From: Cryobacterium gelidum
GTDB taxonomy: Bacteria; Actinomycetota; Actinomycetes; Actinomycetales; Microbacteriaceae
DNA length: 64,000 nucleotides
Direction: 5' to 3'
Assembly (NCBI RefSeq): GCF_004403985.1
Contig: NZ_SOHL01000015.1
Coordinates: forward strand, 62,001 to 126,000
A program made the position numbers and the translations under genes. Each line of letters begins with the position of its first letter. Position 1 is the stretch's first letter. Positions 45,794 through 54,941 of this stretch are shown here, one piece after another. Below the pieces are notes generated by a model. That model saw only the letters and a program-made list of their open reading frames with translations, had not been told where the DNA came from and made no database searches.

Positions 45794-45991
45794 CTAGAAA
45801 ATGACTACTGGCTTGAGCGTCACGCCGCTCTCGCTATCCGCAAAAGCCTCGTTGATGTCGGCGAAATCATATTTCTTGACGAGCTTGTCGATGGCGATGA
45901 TCGTCGTGGCGTCGGCAAGCACGGCGGCGAGAAGGCCGGACAGGCCCACAGCCCCGGATCCGAAGATGGCGATGCTGCTGCGGATAATTCA
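45794..45991 (-). pseudogene. Alcohol dehydrogenase relic with internal deletion
   Basis: In the minus-strand frame between the stop at 45989-45991 and a TAG at 45794-45796 I read a 65-residue peptide. Its first part has a Rossmann motif (SSIAIFGSGAVGLSGLLAA then ATTIIAID), and its last part (KLVKKYDFADINEAFADSES, then GVTLKPVVIF) is the C-terminus of zinc-dependent aryl/benzyl alcohol dehydrogenases. In an intact enzyme these are about 130 residues apart, so an in-frame deletion joined them; the N-terminal half including zinc ligands is missing. An intact but different alcohol dehydrogenase follows upstream at 46093. This fills most of the 361-bp gap after hemA. Confidence 0.75.
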
Positions 45992-46092
45992 CGACTCGGG
46001 CGATCCGGAGAAAGCTGCGGCCAGCCCCGCCCGTGGACGTTGACCCGCACTTCGTGGCATCTACGACGTACGGGCGCTATTGACCCACGCTC

Positions 46093-47139
46093 CTAGTCCA
46101 GTTCGATCAGGGTGACCCCGGCGGGTGCGCCGGGAGTGGACATCGCAGCGAGAGCGGCGGGCGCTTCGGCCAGCGTGATGCGGCGGCTGATCAGGTCGTG
46201 GGGGCGCAACCGGCCGCTCACTACGAGCTCAAGCAGTGCCGGGTAGTCGTGGGCCGGCATACCGTGGCTGCCGAGCACGGTCAGTTCCCGCGCGATCACC
46301 GTGCCGAGCGGCATCCGCGGGTCGTCGGCCAGCAGGCCGATCTGCACGTGCCTTCCCCGCGTGGCCAGCGAACGGATGCCGATCGCCACGGTGTGCTCCC
46401 GGCCGAGAGCCTCGAGACTTACCTGGGCACCGGAACCGTCGGGAGTGAGCGCCCTGATGCGCTGAACCACGTCGGCGTCGCCCAACCCGGAGGAGTTGAC
46501 CACGTGCGCGGCCCCGACCCGGGTCGCGGCGTCGAGCGCGTCGGTGCTGATATCGACCGCGATGACGGTGGCGCCGAGCGCCTGCCCGATCATCACCGCG
46601 CTGAGGCCCACTCCGCCACAGCCGACGACCACGAGGGTTTCCCCGCTTTGGAGGCCCGCCTGGTGCACGAGCCCGCGATACGAGGTGGCGAAGCGGCAGC
46701 CGAGCAGGGCCGCAGCTCCCGCGTCGAGGTCGCCCGGAATGGCGATGAGGTTCACGTCCGCGTTGTGCAGCGCGACCCGTTGCGCGTAGGAGCCCCAGTG
46801 GGTGAAACCGGGCTGGGTCTGGTTGCGGCAGACCTGCCCGTTGCCGGCGTCGCATTCCGGGCAGTCGCCGCAGGCGCAGACAAACGGCACGGTCACTCGC
46901 TGCCCCACCCGAAACCGACGCACGAGCGGCCCGACCGCATCGATCACGCCGACCAGTTCGTGGCCGGGAACGTGTGGCAGGGCGATGTCGGTGTCATGGC
47001 CCTCCCAACCGTGCCAGTCGCTGCGGCAGAGGCCGGTCGCCTCCACCCGCACGATCACACCGGACGCGCTCAACCGCGGCTCGGGCACCTCGCGCAGCAC
47101 CGGGAGAACACCGAACTCTTCGAAATAGACCGCTTGCAT
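46093..47139 (-). CDS. Zinc-dependent alcohol dehydrogenase (MDR family)
   Basis: 348 residues from ATG 47139. Catalytic zinc ligands in TGLCRSDWHG and PGHELVG; the structural zinc site has four cysteines in CACGDCPECDAGNGQVC; the NAD motif is VGCGGVGLSAV. Full-length member of the AdhP-like branch with no clear substrate. The gene ends just after the relic and is downstream of glyQS by 47 bases on the same strand. It is not close kin of the relic, whose Rossmann sequence differs. Confidence 0.9.
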   Translation of the reverse strand: MQAVYFEEFGVLPVLREVPEPRLSASGVIVRVEATGLCRSDWHGWEGHDTDIALPHVPGHELVGVIDAVGPLVRRFRVGQRVTVPFVCACGDCPECDAGNGQVCRNQTQPGFTHWGSYAQRVALHNADVNLIAIPGDLDAGAAALLGCRFATSYRGLVHQAGLQSGETLVVVGCGGVGLSAVMIGQALGATVIAVDISTDALDAATRVGAAHVVNSSGLGDADVVQRIRALTPDGSGAQVSLEALGREHTVAIGIRSLATRGRHVQIGLLADDPRMPLGTVIARELTVLGSHGMPAHDYPALLELVVSGRLRPHDLISRRITLAEAPAALAAMSTPGAPAGVTLIELD

Positions 47140-47186
47140 GCTCACAGTCTGCACGACGCCAGGCCCTGGCATCCGCTTTTGAGGCG

Positions 47187-48572
47187 TTAGGCGCCGCGCA
47201 AGCGCACCGCGAGGTAGGCCTCGAGGTCGGCAAGCGGCACGCGCTCCTGCGCCATCGTGTCGCGGTCGCGCACGGTGACAGCCTGATCATCGAGTGAGTC
47301 GAAGTCAACCGTGATGCAGAACGGGGTACCGATTTCATCCTGGCGGCGGTAGCGACGGCCGATGGCTCCGGCGTCGTCAAAGTCGACGTTCCAGAGCTGG
47401 CGCAGGGTCGCGGCGAGCTCGCGTGCCATCGGGGACAGCTTCTCGTTGCGCGAAAGGGGCAGAATCGCGGCCTTCACCGGCGACAGGCGCGGATCGAGCT
47501 TGAGCACGGTGCGCTTGTCGACGCCGCCCTTGGCGTTTGGAACCTCTTCTTCGACATACGCGTCGACCAGGAAGGCCATGAGCGAGCGGGTCAGGCCGGC
47601 GGCGGGCTCGATCACCCAGGGCGTCCAGCGCTCGTTCTTGGTCTGGTCGAAGTAGGAGAGGTCTTTACCGGATGCCTTGGCGTGGGTCGACAGGTCGAAG
47701 TCGCCGCGGTTCGCCACGCCTTCGAGTTCACCGAACTCGGTGCCGGTGAAACCGAATCGGTACTCGATGTCGACGGTGCGCTTGGAGTAGTGTGAGAGCT
47801 TTTCTTGCGGGTGCTCGAACAGGCGCAGGTTCTCCGGGTTGATACCGAGGTCGGTGTACCACTTCAGGCGGGTGTCGATCCAGTACTGGTGCCAGGTTTC
47901 GTCGGTGCCGGGCTCGACGAAGAATTCCATCTCCATCTGCTCGAACTCGCGGGTGCGAAAGATGAAGTTGCCCGGTGTGATCTCATTGCGAAAGCTCTTG
48001 CCGATCTGGCCGATGCCGAACGGGGGCTTCGAGCGCGACGCCTGCAGCACATTGGCGAAGTTGACGAAGATGCCCTGCGCGGTTTCGGGGCGCAGGTAGT
48101 GCATGCCGGCCTCGTCATCGACCGGGCCGAGGTAGGTCTTGAGCAGGCCGGAGAAGGCGCGCGGCTCGGTCCAGATGTGGCGGTTGCCACAGTTGGGGCA
48201 TGCGATGTCATCGAGCCCGTTCTCGGGTGGGCGGCCCTTCTTCTCCTCATATTGCTCTTCGAGGTGATCGGCGCGAAAACGCTTGTGGCAGCTCGTGCAC
48301 TCGATCAGCGGGTCACTGAAGACCTCGACGTGACCGGATGCCTCCCAGACCTGGCGGGGCAGAATCACGGAGGAGTCGAGGCCGACGACGTCGTCCCGGC
48401 TCGTGACCATGGAACGCCACCACTGCTTCTTGATGTTCTCTTTGAGCTCGACGCCGAGGGGGCCGTAGTCCCAGGCGGAGCGGGAGCCGCCGTAGATCTC
48501 ACCGGCCTGAAACACAAAGCCGCGGTGGCGGGCGAGAGCAATGACGGAATCAAGATGAGTGGGCGTCGCCAC
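47187..48572 (-). CDS. glyQS: Glycyl-tRNA synthetase (single-chain type)
   Basis: 461 residues from GTG 48572. Class II synthetase: motif 2 [24 protein letters not shown] region, motif 3 [13 protein letters not shown], and a zinc-type insert CTSCHKR and CPNCGNRH. Full length. Essential and likely constitutive; followed by the alcohol dehydrogenase. 163 bases to cstA contain divergent promoters. Confidence 0.96.
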   Translation of the reverse strand: MATPTHLDSVIALARHRGFVFQAGEIYGGSRSAWDYGPLGVELKENIKKQWWRSMVTSRDDVVGLDSSVILPRQVWEASGHVEVFSDPLIECTSCHKRFRADHLEEQYEEKKGRPPENGLDDIACPNCGNRHIWTEPRAFSGLLKTYLGPVDDEAGMHYLRPETAQGIFVNFANVLQASRSKPPFGIGQIGKSFRNEITPGNFIFRTREFEQMEMEFFVEPGTDETWHQYWIDTRLKWYTDLGINPENLRLFEHPQEKLSHYSKRTVDIEYRFGFTGTEFGELEGVANRGDFDLSTHAKASGKDLSYFDQTKNERWTPWVIEPAAGLTRSLMAFLVDAYVEEEVPNAKGGVDKRTVLKLDPRLSPVKAAILPLSRNEKLSPMARELAATLRQLWNVDFDDAGAIGRRYRRQDEIGTPFCITVDFDSLDDQAVTVRDRDTMAQERVPLADLEAYLAVRLRGA

Positions 48573-48735
48573 GGTGGCTCCAATGGTCGAAGGCGCAGAA
48601 TTTGGGCGAGTGCCCGACTGACCATTTTACGCGCTCGATCTACCCCAAGTTCCCGCCCCGGTTCTGAGCCATTCTCGCGTCGAGGTAACGTAAAGAGGCG
48701 GATTCGCAAGATTTGCCCTGGCTCAAGGAGGAGAA

Positions 48736-51009
48736 ATGGGCGTCACGTCCAGCACAACCAAAGAACCGACCGCTCTGAAACGGGTTCCGCGCGACCTGGC
48801 CGTCGCGCTGAATCCCGAGGAGCTTGACGCCCACGATCGCCAGTGGACTCCCCTCAAAATTATCATCTGGTCGGCAATTTCGCTGCTCGGTGGCCTCAGC
48901 TGGGTCATGCTCGCCGTGGTGCGCGGCGAGACGGTCAACGCCATCTGGTTCGTCTTCGCCGCGATCTGCACCTATCTGATCGGCTACCGCTTCTACTCGA
49001 AGTTCATCGAGAAGCACATCGTTCGCCCCGACGATCGTCGGGCCACGCCGGCCGAGTACAAGGCCGATGGTAAAGACTTTGCCGCGACCGATCGCCGCGT
49101 CTTGTTCGGCCATCACTTCGCCGCGATCGCCGGCGCCGGGCCGCTGGTCGGCCCCGTGCTGGCCGCGCAGATGGGCTACCTGCCGGGCACGATCTGGATC
49201 ATCGTCGGCGTCGTTCTCGCCGGCGCGGTGCAGGACTACCTCATTCTGCACTTCTCCATGCGACGTGGGGGCCGTTCGCTCGGCCAGATGGCCCGCGACG
49301 AACTCGGCGTGATCGGCGGCACCGCCGCCCTCATCGCGACCCTCGTGATCATGGTCATCATCGTGGCCATTCTCGCCCTCGTCGTCACCAACGCCCTCGC
49401 CGAAAGCCCGTGGGGCGTGTTCTCGGTCGGAATGACCATTCCGATCGCGCTGTTCATGGGCTGCTACCTGCGCTTCTTCCGCCCGGGCAAGATCACCGAG
49501 ATCTCCATCATCGGCTTCGTACTACTGATCGCCGCCATCGTCGGTGGCGGCATGGTCGCCGGCACCGACTGGGGCCAGACCTACCTCCTGCTCGACAAGG
49601 TCACCATCGCCTGGGGCATCATCATCTACGGTTTCATCGCCGCAATCCTGCCGGTCTGGCTACTGCTCGCCCCGCGCGACTACCTCTCGACCTTCATGAA
49701 GATCGGCACGATCGGCATGCTCGCCGTGGCGATCGTCATCATCCGCCCCGAGATCAACGTGCCGGCGGTCAGCAGTTTCGCCACCACCGGCACCGGCCCC
49801 GTCGTGGCCGGAACGCTGTTTCCGTTCCTGTTCGTCACGATCGCCTGCGGCGCCCTCAGCGGCTTCCACGCCCTCATCGCCTCTGGCACCACTCCCAAGC
49901 TCATTCAGAAGGAACGCCAGACCCGGTTCATCGGCTATGGCGGCATGCTCATGGAGTCGCTGGTGGCGATCATGGCCCTCGTCGCCGCGCTGTCGATCGA
50001 CCGTGGCATCTACTTCGCCATGAACGCCTCGCCCGCCCTCACCGGCGGCACCGTGCAGGGCGCGGTCGCGTTCGTGAACGGCCTCGGCCTGACCGGCGTC
50101 AACCTCACCCCCAGCATGCTGACCGACATGGCCACCAACGTCGGCGAAGAGTCGATCGTCTCCCGCACCGGCGGCGCTCCCACACTCGCCGTCGGGCTCT
50201 CGCACATCATGCAGCAGCTCGTCGGCGGCACGTCGATGATGAGCTTCTGGTACCACTTCGCCATCATGTTCGAGGCCCTCTTCATTCTCACCGCGGTGGA
50301 TGCCGGCACCCGCGTCGCCCGGTTCATGCTGCAGGACAGCCTCGGCAACTTCTTCCCGAAGTTCAAGAACACCTCCTGGCGCCCCGGAGCCTGGGCCGCC
50401 ACGGCCATCATGGTCGCCGCCTGGGGAGCCGTGCTCCTGATGGGAGTGACCGATCCGCTCGGGGGCATCAACACGCTGTTCCCGCTGTTCGGCATCGCCA
50501 ATCAGCTGCTCGCAGCGATTGCCCTGGCCGTGTGCATGGCCATTGTCGCCAAGCGCGGTCTGTTCAAGTACCTCTGGGTGGTGGCGCTGCCACTCGGGTT
50601 CGCCGCCGTGGTCACCATCTCGGCCTCGTTCCTGAAGATCTTCTCGGCCACTCCGGGCATCGGCTATTTCGCGCAGAACCGCGCGTTCTCCGAGGCTCTC
50701 GCCGCGGGCGAGACCAGTTTCGGCACCGCGCCGAGCGTTCTGGCCATGCAGGCCGTCGTGCGCAACACGATGGTGCAGGGTGTGCTGTCGATCGTGTTCG
50801 TCGTGCTGGCCATCATCGTGATCCTTACGGCCATTCAGGCTACCGTGCGCGCCTACCGCAACCACTCCAGCGCCACGAGCGAGGATGACGCCGTACAGTC
50901 GCAAATTTACGCGCCGGCCGGGTTCGTCATGACGCCGCCCGAGAAGGTGCTGCAGGCGGAGTGGGATGCCCTGCCGGTCGAGAAGAAAACCAGGGTCAAG
51001 GGTCACTAA
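48736..51009 (+). CDS. cstA: Carbon starvation protein A (pyruvate/peptide transporter)
   Basis: 757 residues, about 18 membrane segments. The AAGGAGGAGAA site precedes ATG 48736. CstA imports pyruvate (E. coli) or peptides under carbon limitation. Core motifs: FGHHFAAIAGAGPLVGPVLAAQMGY with the conserved GAGP loop, GGTSMMSFWYHFAIMFEALFIL-like block. The C-terminus VEKKTRVKGH is encoded on a duplicated 17-bp segment. Followed by the small ybdD gene. Confidence 0.95.
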   Translation: MGVTSSTTKEPTALKRVPRDLAVALNPEELDAHDRQWTPLKIIIWSAISLLGGLSWVMLAVVRGETVNAIWFVFAAICTYLIGYRFYSKFIEKHIVRPDDRRATPAEYKADGKDFAATDRRVLFGHHFAAIAGAGPLVGPVLAAQMGYLPGTIWIIVGVVLAGAVQDYLILHFSMRRGGRSLGQMARDELGVIGGTAALIATLVIMVIIVAILALVVTNALAESPWGVFSVGMTIPIALFMGCYLRFFRPGKITEISIIGFVLLIAAIVGGGMVAGTDWGQTYLLLDKVTIAWGIIIYGFIAAILPVWLLLAPRDYLSTFMKIGTIGMLAVAIVIIRPEINVPAVSSFATTGTGPVVAGTLFPFLFVTIACGALSGFHALIASGTTPKLIQKERQTRFIGYGGMLMESLVAIMALVAALSIDRGIYFAMNASPALTGGTVQGAVAFVNGLGLTGVNLTPSMLTDMATNVGEESIVSRTGGAPTLAVGLSHIMQQLVGGTSMMSFWYHFAIMFEALFILTAVDAGTRVARFMLQDSLGNFFPKFKNTSWRPGAWAATAIMVAAWGAVLLMGVTDPLGGINTLFPLFGIANQLLAAIALAVCMAIVAKRGLFKYLWVVALPLGFAAVVTISASFLKIFSATPGIGYFAQNRAFSEALAAGETSFGTAPSVLAMQAVVRNTMVQGVLSIVFVVLAIIVILTAIQATVRAYRNHSSATSEDDAVQSQIYAPAGFVMTPPEKVLQAEWDALPVEKKTRVKGH

Positions 51010-51029
51010 TGATCAAGGGTCACTAATGA
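50996..51029. repeat. 17-bp direct duplication at the cstA/ybdD junction
   Basis: TCAAGGGTCACTAATGA occurs twice in tandem (50996-51012, 51013-51029). The original junction was a TAATG stop/start overlap; duplication created a four-codon minigene (M-I-K-G-H, 51009-51026) whose TAA again overlaps the true ATG of ybdD at 51026. Confidence 0.95.
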
Positions 51030-51262
51030 TTCTGTGGGCGGGCGTCCGCACGGGCGCCCGCGGCGTGCTCTGGTATCTCAAGGGCCTCCTCGGCGAGGAT
51101 GCCTACGAGAAGTATCTGGCGCACCACGCGGCGCTGCACGCGGCCGGTGCTGATGTCGACGGCGCCGATGAAGGGGCACCGCATCCGCTCATGACAGAGC
51201 GCGAATTCTGGCGTGACCAGACCGACCGTCAGGACCAGAACCCGCAGGGGCGCTGCTGCTAG
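51026..51262 (+). CDS. ybdD: YbdD/YjiX family small protein (CstA partner)
   Basis: 78 residues. Begins in the duplicated segment, ATG 51026, and carries the family features LLGEDAYEKYLAHH and the C-terminal EFWRDQTDRQ. Always found behind cstA-type genes and thought to assist the transporter. An alternative upstream frame reading from 50966 is not credible because it lies inside cstA. Ends four bases from the xylB stop. Confidence 0.88.
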   Translation: MILWAGVRTGARGVLWYLKGLLGEDAYEKYLAHHAALHAAGADVDGADEGAPHPLMTEREFWRDQTDRQDQNPQGRCC

Positions 51263-51266
51263 TCGC

Positions 51267-52682
51267 TCAGACCCCGTAGATCGTGCCGCGCTGCTCGGCG
51301 TAGCGCGCGCGCACGTCGACGGCCCAGTCCCGGGTGGCCGAGGGCTCGAGTTCGGTGGCGATCTCTCGCTTCCAGTGCGGAAAGCCACCATCGAGGGCCC
51401 AGGCCGCCTGCCGGGCAGCGCCGAGGGCAACGTACTCGCCGGGTGCGGGCAGCATGACCGGCACGCCGAAGACATCCGCCACAATCTTCTGTACGGCGGG
51501 CGACTGCGAGCCGCCACCGATCAGAATGACCTGACGCACCGGCACGCCCTGGCTGCGCAGCGAGTCGAGCGCATCGGCGAGGCTGCAGACCAGTCCCAAA
51601 ACGGATGCCTGGGCCAGGTTTTCGGGGAGCATATTGGCCCGGCGCATGCCGATGAGCGAGCCGGTGGCACCCGGCAGGTTCGGAGTGCGTTCACCGTCGA
51701 GGTAGGGCAGCATCAGCAGCCCGTCGGCGTCGATCGGGGCGGCGAGGGCGAGGGCACCGAAGCGCTCGATGTCGACGTCGAGCATGCGGGCCGTGGCCAC
51801 GAGGGTGCGGGCGCCGTTGATGGTGGCGATGAGGGGAAGCTGGCCGCCGGCCGCGTCGGCGAACCCGGCGACCGAGCCGGAGGCATCCGTGATGCGGGCC
51901 GCGGTACTCGCGAACACGGTGCCGCTCGTGCCGATCGAGACGACCACGTCGCCCTCGTCGGCGCCGAGACCGAGCGCGGCCGCGGCGTTGTCACCGGCGC
52001 CGGCCGACACGATCACGCCGCCGAGAGTCCGGCCAGCGCGCGCTGACGGCCCGAGCACGCGTGGTACCCGGGCGGCACGGCCGAGGGCCGCCTCGAGCAA
52101 GTCGAGGCGGTAGTCGTTGCTGTGCACCGAAAAATATCCGGTGCCCGAGGCGTCACTGCGGTCGGTCGTTGGCTCGTCGGGCCGCCCGAGAATGTTCCAG
52201 GTGAGCCAGTCGTGCGGCAACAGCACCTGCTCCACCTGCGCGGCCAGTTCGGGGCGGGAATCACGCAGCCAGGCCAGTTTCGTGATGGTGAACGAGGCGA
52301 CCGGTACGACGCCGACCTCCTCGGCCCACATCGACGCACCATATTGTTCGGTGAGCGCTGCCGCCTGCGGGGCGCTGCGCACGTCGTTCCAGAGCAGGGC
52401 GTCGTGCACCGGCGTGCCGGCAGCGTCGAGGGCGACCATTCCGTGCTGCTGGGCGCTCACGCCGAGGGCGAGAACGTTATCGGCGCCGGAGGCGGCTTCG
52501 GCGCCTCCGGCGGCCTCGAAGGCCTCCCACCAGCGCTGGGGGTCGATGCTCGTGCCGTCGGGGTGTGGCGCGCTGCGCAACTGCAACAGCTCTCCGGTGT
52601 CGGCGTCGACACTCACGACCTTGCAACTCTGGGTCGATGAGTCGACTCCCACCACCACACGACGATTCAGTGCCAACGACAT
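51267..52682 (-). CDS. xylB: Xylulokinase
   Basis: 471 residues. FGGY kinase: phosphorylates D-xylulose to xylulose-5-phosphate. Motifs: GVDSSTQSCKV, the substrate block ALGVSAQQHGM with WNDVRS, GAGDNAAAALG and the C-terminal IGGGSQSPAVQ. GGAG abuts the ATG at 52682, so translation may actually begin at TTG 52676, which has better spacing. Last gene of the polyol operon, 40 bases after the dehydrogenase. Confidence 0.93.
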   Translation of the reverse strand: MSLALNRRVVVGVDSSTQSCKVVSVDADTGELLQLRSAPHPDGTSIDPQRWWEAFEAAGGAEAASGADNVLALGVSAQQHGMVALDAAGTPVHDALLWNDVRSAPQAAALTEQYGASMWAEEVGVVPVASFTITKLAWLRDSRPELAAQVEQVLLPHDWLTWNILGRPDEPTTDRSDASGTGYFSVHSNDYRLDLLEAALGRAARVPRVLGPSARAGRTLGGVIVSAGAGDNAAAALGLGADEGDVVVSIGTSGTVFASTAARITDASGSVAGFADAAGGQLPLIATINGARTLVATARMLDVDIERFGALALAAPIDADGLLMLPYLDGERTPNLPGATGSLIGMRRANMLPENLAQASVLGLVCSLADALDSLRSQGVPVRQVILIGGGSQSPAVQKIVADVFGVPVMLPAPGEYVALGAARQAAWALDGGFPHWKREIATELEPSATRDWAVDVRARYAEQRGTIYGV

Positions 52683-52722
52683 CTCCTTTGTACCGGTTCC
52701 TGGGACAGCCTAATCGAGCGGG

Positions 52723-54225
52723 TTAGTTCGATTCCATGAGCTGCTCGAGAGTGCGACGGGCGCCCACCGTGTGCAGCAGGCCGAGCGCGCGGTCATACGC
52801 CGCCACGAACGCGGCGTCGTCGATCAGATCACCAAACAGGTTTCGGTCGCGCAGGAACGAGTGCGGGTCGGTCATGTTGCCGGCGGCGCTTTGCATGACG
52901 GCGTCCTTGATCCGATCCACCACGTCGATCGGTTCGCCCTGCTCGTCGGTGCCCTCGGCGTATCGCGCCCAACTCGCCACGATCGCGGCCGAGAGTGCGA
53001 GTGGGCCACCATGAGCCGACTGTTCCCGAATCACCGGCAGTAGCCACTTGGGAATGCGGTCGCTCGACTCGGCGGCCAGACGGGCCACGGTGTCTCGCAC
53101 TCCCGGGTTGCTGAAACGCTCGATCAGCTGCGTCTTGTACTCTTCCAGGTCGATTCCGGGTACCGGCTTGAGGGTGGGTGAGCCCTCGCGGTCCATGTAG
53201 GCGCGCAAGAACGTGGCGATCAGCGGGTCGGCCGCGGCGTCGTGCACGAGGCGGTAGCCGCACAGGTGCGCGAAATATGCCAGGCCCTGATGGCTGGCGT
53301 TGAGCAGGCGCAGCTTCATGAGTTCGTACGGCTCGACGTCGCTCACGAGCTGGGCGGCCGATTTCTCGTACGGCGGGCGCCCATCGGTGAATGCGTCTTC
53401 GAGCACCCACTGCAGAAACGGCTCGCAGACGACGGGCCAGCGGTCGGCGAGCCCAAACGTCTCGGCGATCTGGGCTCGGTCGTCGTCGGTCGTGACCGGC
53501 GTGATGCGGTCGACCATGGAGTTCGGAAAACGAACCTCGGCGTCGATCCAGGCGCCGAGGTCGGCGTCCTGGGCCGTGGCGAATGCCACGAATGAGCGGC
53601 GTGCGACGCGACCGTTGTCTTGCAGGTTGTCGCAGGACATGACGGTGAACGGCTTGATCGCGCGGTCGCGACGGCGGCGCAGGGCTTCGACCACGAGGCC
53701 GAAGACGGTCGCTGGAACGGCATCCGCGTGCAGATCAGCGGCGACCTGCGGGTTCGTCAGGTCGAAACTGCCGGTGACCGGGTGAATGTTGTAGCCGCCC
53801 TCTGTGACGGTGAGTGAGACGATTTTCACCTCGGGGCTGGCGAGCCGTTCGATCACGGCTTCCTCATCGTCGGGGGCGAACAGGTAGTCGATGATCGACC
53901 CGATCACGCGGGCGTCGAGGCTGCCATCGGGGTGCTTGACCACCAGCGTGTACAGGCCGTCCTGCGCGAGCAGCGCGTCGCGCATGCGGGCATCGGAGGG
54001 CATGACGCCGACACCGCAGATGGCGAAGTCGCGAGCGAGGCCCTGCTCGAGCAGATCGTCGATCATGAGGGCCTGGTGGGCGCGGTGAAACCCGCCGACA
54101 CCGAAGTGCACGATGCCGGCCGTGAGACCGGTGCGGTCGTAGCTCGGCACATGCACGGCAGTCGACAGCGACGAGAGCGTCGCCGCGCTCAGTTGGACCA
54201 GCGCGGGGGTCGTGGTGTCGCTCAT
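52723..54225 (-). CDS. Long-chain mannitol/arabitol dehydrogenase family protein
   Basis: 500 residues from ATG 54225 with GAGGA at good spacing; an ATG at 54240 overlaps the upstream stop (ATGA) but has no ribosome site. N-terminal nucleotide motif VHFGVGGFHRAHQA; catalytic KLRLLNASHQGLAYFA with Lys, Asn and His of the polyol-specific long-chain family. Oxidises a polyol to a ketose. With xylulokinase next, D-arabitol to D-xylulose is the most coherent reading; D-mannitol to fructose is the alternative, though no fructokinase is present. Confidence 0.88.
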   Translation of the reverse strand: MSDTTTPALVQLSAATLSSLSTAVHVPSYDRTGLTAGIVHFGVGGFHRAHQALMIDDLLEQGLARDFAICGVGVMPSDARMRDALLAQDGLYTLVVKHPDGSLDARVIGSIIDYLFAPDDEEAVIERLASPEVKIVSLTVTEGGYNIHPVTGSFDLTNPQVAADLHADAVPATVFGLVVEALRRRRDRAIKPFTVMSCDNLQDNGRVARRSFVAFATAQDADLGAWIDAEVRFPNSMVDRITPVTTDDDRAQIAETFGLADRWPVVCEPFLQWVLEDAFTDGRPPYEKSAAQLVSDVEPYELMKLRLLNASHQGLAYFAHLCGYRLVHDAAADPLIATFLRAYMDREGSPTLKPVPGIDLEEYKTQLIERFSNPGVRDTVARLAAESSDRIPKWLLPVIREQSAHGGPLALSAAIVASWARYAEGTDEQGEPIDVVDRIKDAVMQSAAGNMTDPHSFLRDRNLFGDLIDDAAFVAAYDRALGLLHTVGARRTLEQLMESN

Positions 54226-54236
54226 GCGTTCCTCAT

Positions 54237-54941
54237 TCATTGTGTAGTCAGTTCATGGTCGGGGTCGGGGCGCAACTGCAGCGCGTCGCCGAGGTGCAAT
54301 CGGGTGCCGTCAAAGCGGATGCCGGTCAGGTCGGCCAGCACGAGATTGGCCCGGGTGTCGAGCCCCCGCTGGCCGATGCCGACGGTGAGGCCGATCTGCG
54401 CGGCCTGAGCCGAAACCACACCGGCGTCGGCGTCTTCGAACACCACGGCGTGGCGCGGATCGATGCCCAGCCGCTTCGCACCGAGCCGGTACGGATCGGG
54501 GGCGGGTTTGCCGCGGGCGACGTCGTCGAAGGTGACCAGGTCGGCCGGGCACGGCAACCCGGCAGCTTGCAGGCGGGCGCGGGCCACGAGGGACACGGCG
54601 CTGGTCACGATGGTGAAGCAGCCGGTCGGCAGGGCCAGGAGTAGGTCGCGGGCGCCGGGCAGGGCGCGCACGAGCGGGGCCGTCTCGATCTCCTTCTGCA
54701 TCAGCGCGCGGTCGGCGCGGTCCACGTCGGCGGCCGGCACGAGTTCGGCGATCGTCTCCCGTGCGGGTCGCCCGTGAATAATGTCGCGGTCGAAGTCGAA
54801 GCCGGGCGCGTACAGCGCTGCCCACTCATTCCAGGCGACGGCGGCCGCCTCGTCGGAGTTGACGAGCACGCCGTCGCAGTCGAACAGCAGGCCGTCGACC
54901 GGATAGCTGCCGGTGTGATGCTCCAGCCCCGTGCTGCTCAC
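54237..54941 (-). CDS. HAD family sugar-phosphatase-like hydrolase
   Basis: 234 residues from GTG 54941. HAD motif I LLFDCDGVLVNSDEA (nucleophile Asp), motif II VTSA, motif III Lys in RGKPAPDPY and motif IV FEDADAGVVSA. Beta-phosphoglucomutase-like/GS1-type phosphatase that would dephosphorylate a sugar or polyol phosphate. The start overlaps the DeoR stop and the stop overlaps the dehydrogenase start, so all three are coupled. Confidence 0.88.
   Translation of the reverse strand: MSSTGLEHHTGSYPVDGLLFDCDGVLVNSDEAAAVAWNEWAALYAPGFDFDRDIIHGRPARETIAELVPAADVDRADRALMQKEIETAPLVRALPGARDLLLALPTGCFTIVTSAVSLVARARLQAAGLPCPADLVTFDDVARGKPAPDPYRLGAKRLGIDPRHAVVFEDADAGVVSAQAAQIGLTVGIGQRGLDTRANLVLADLTGIRFDGTRLHLGDALQLRPDPDHELTTQ

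Noticed and set aside
49660..51006. 448-codon minus-strand open frame inside cstA
   Set aside because: Composition is Glu/Asp/Gly/His-rich antisense sequence; cstA on the plus strand is unambiguous.
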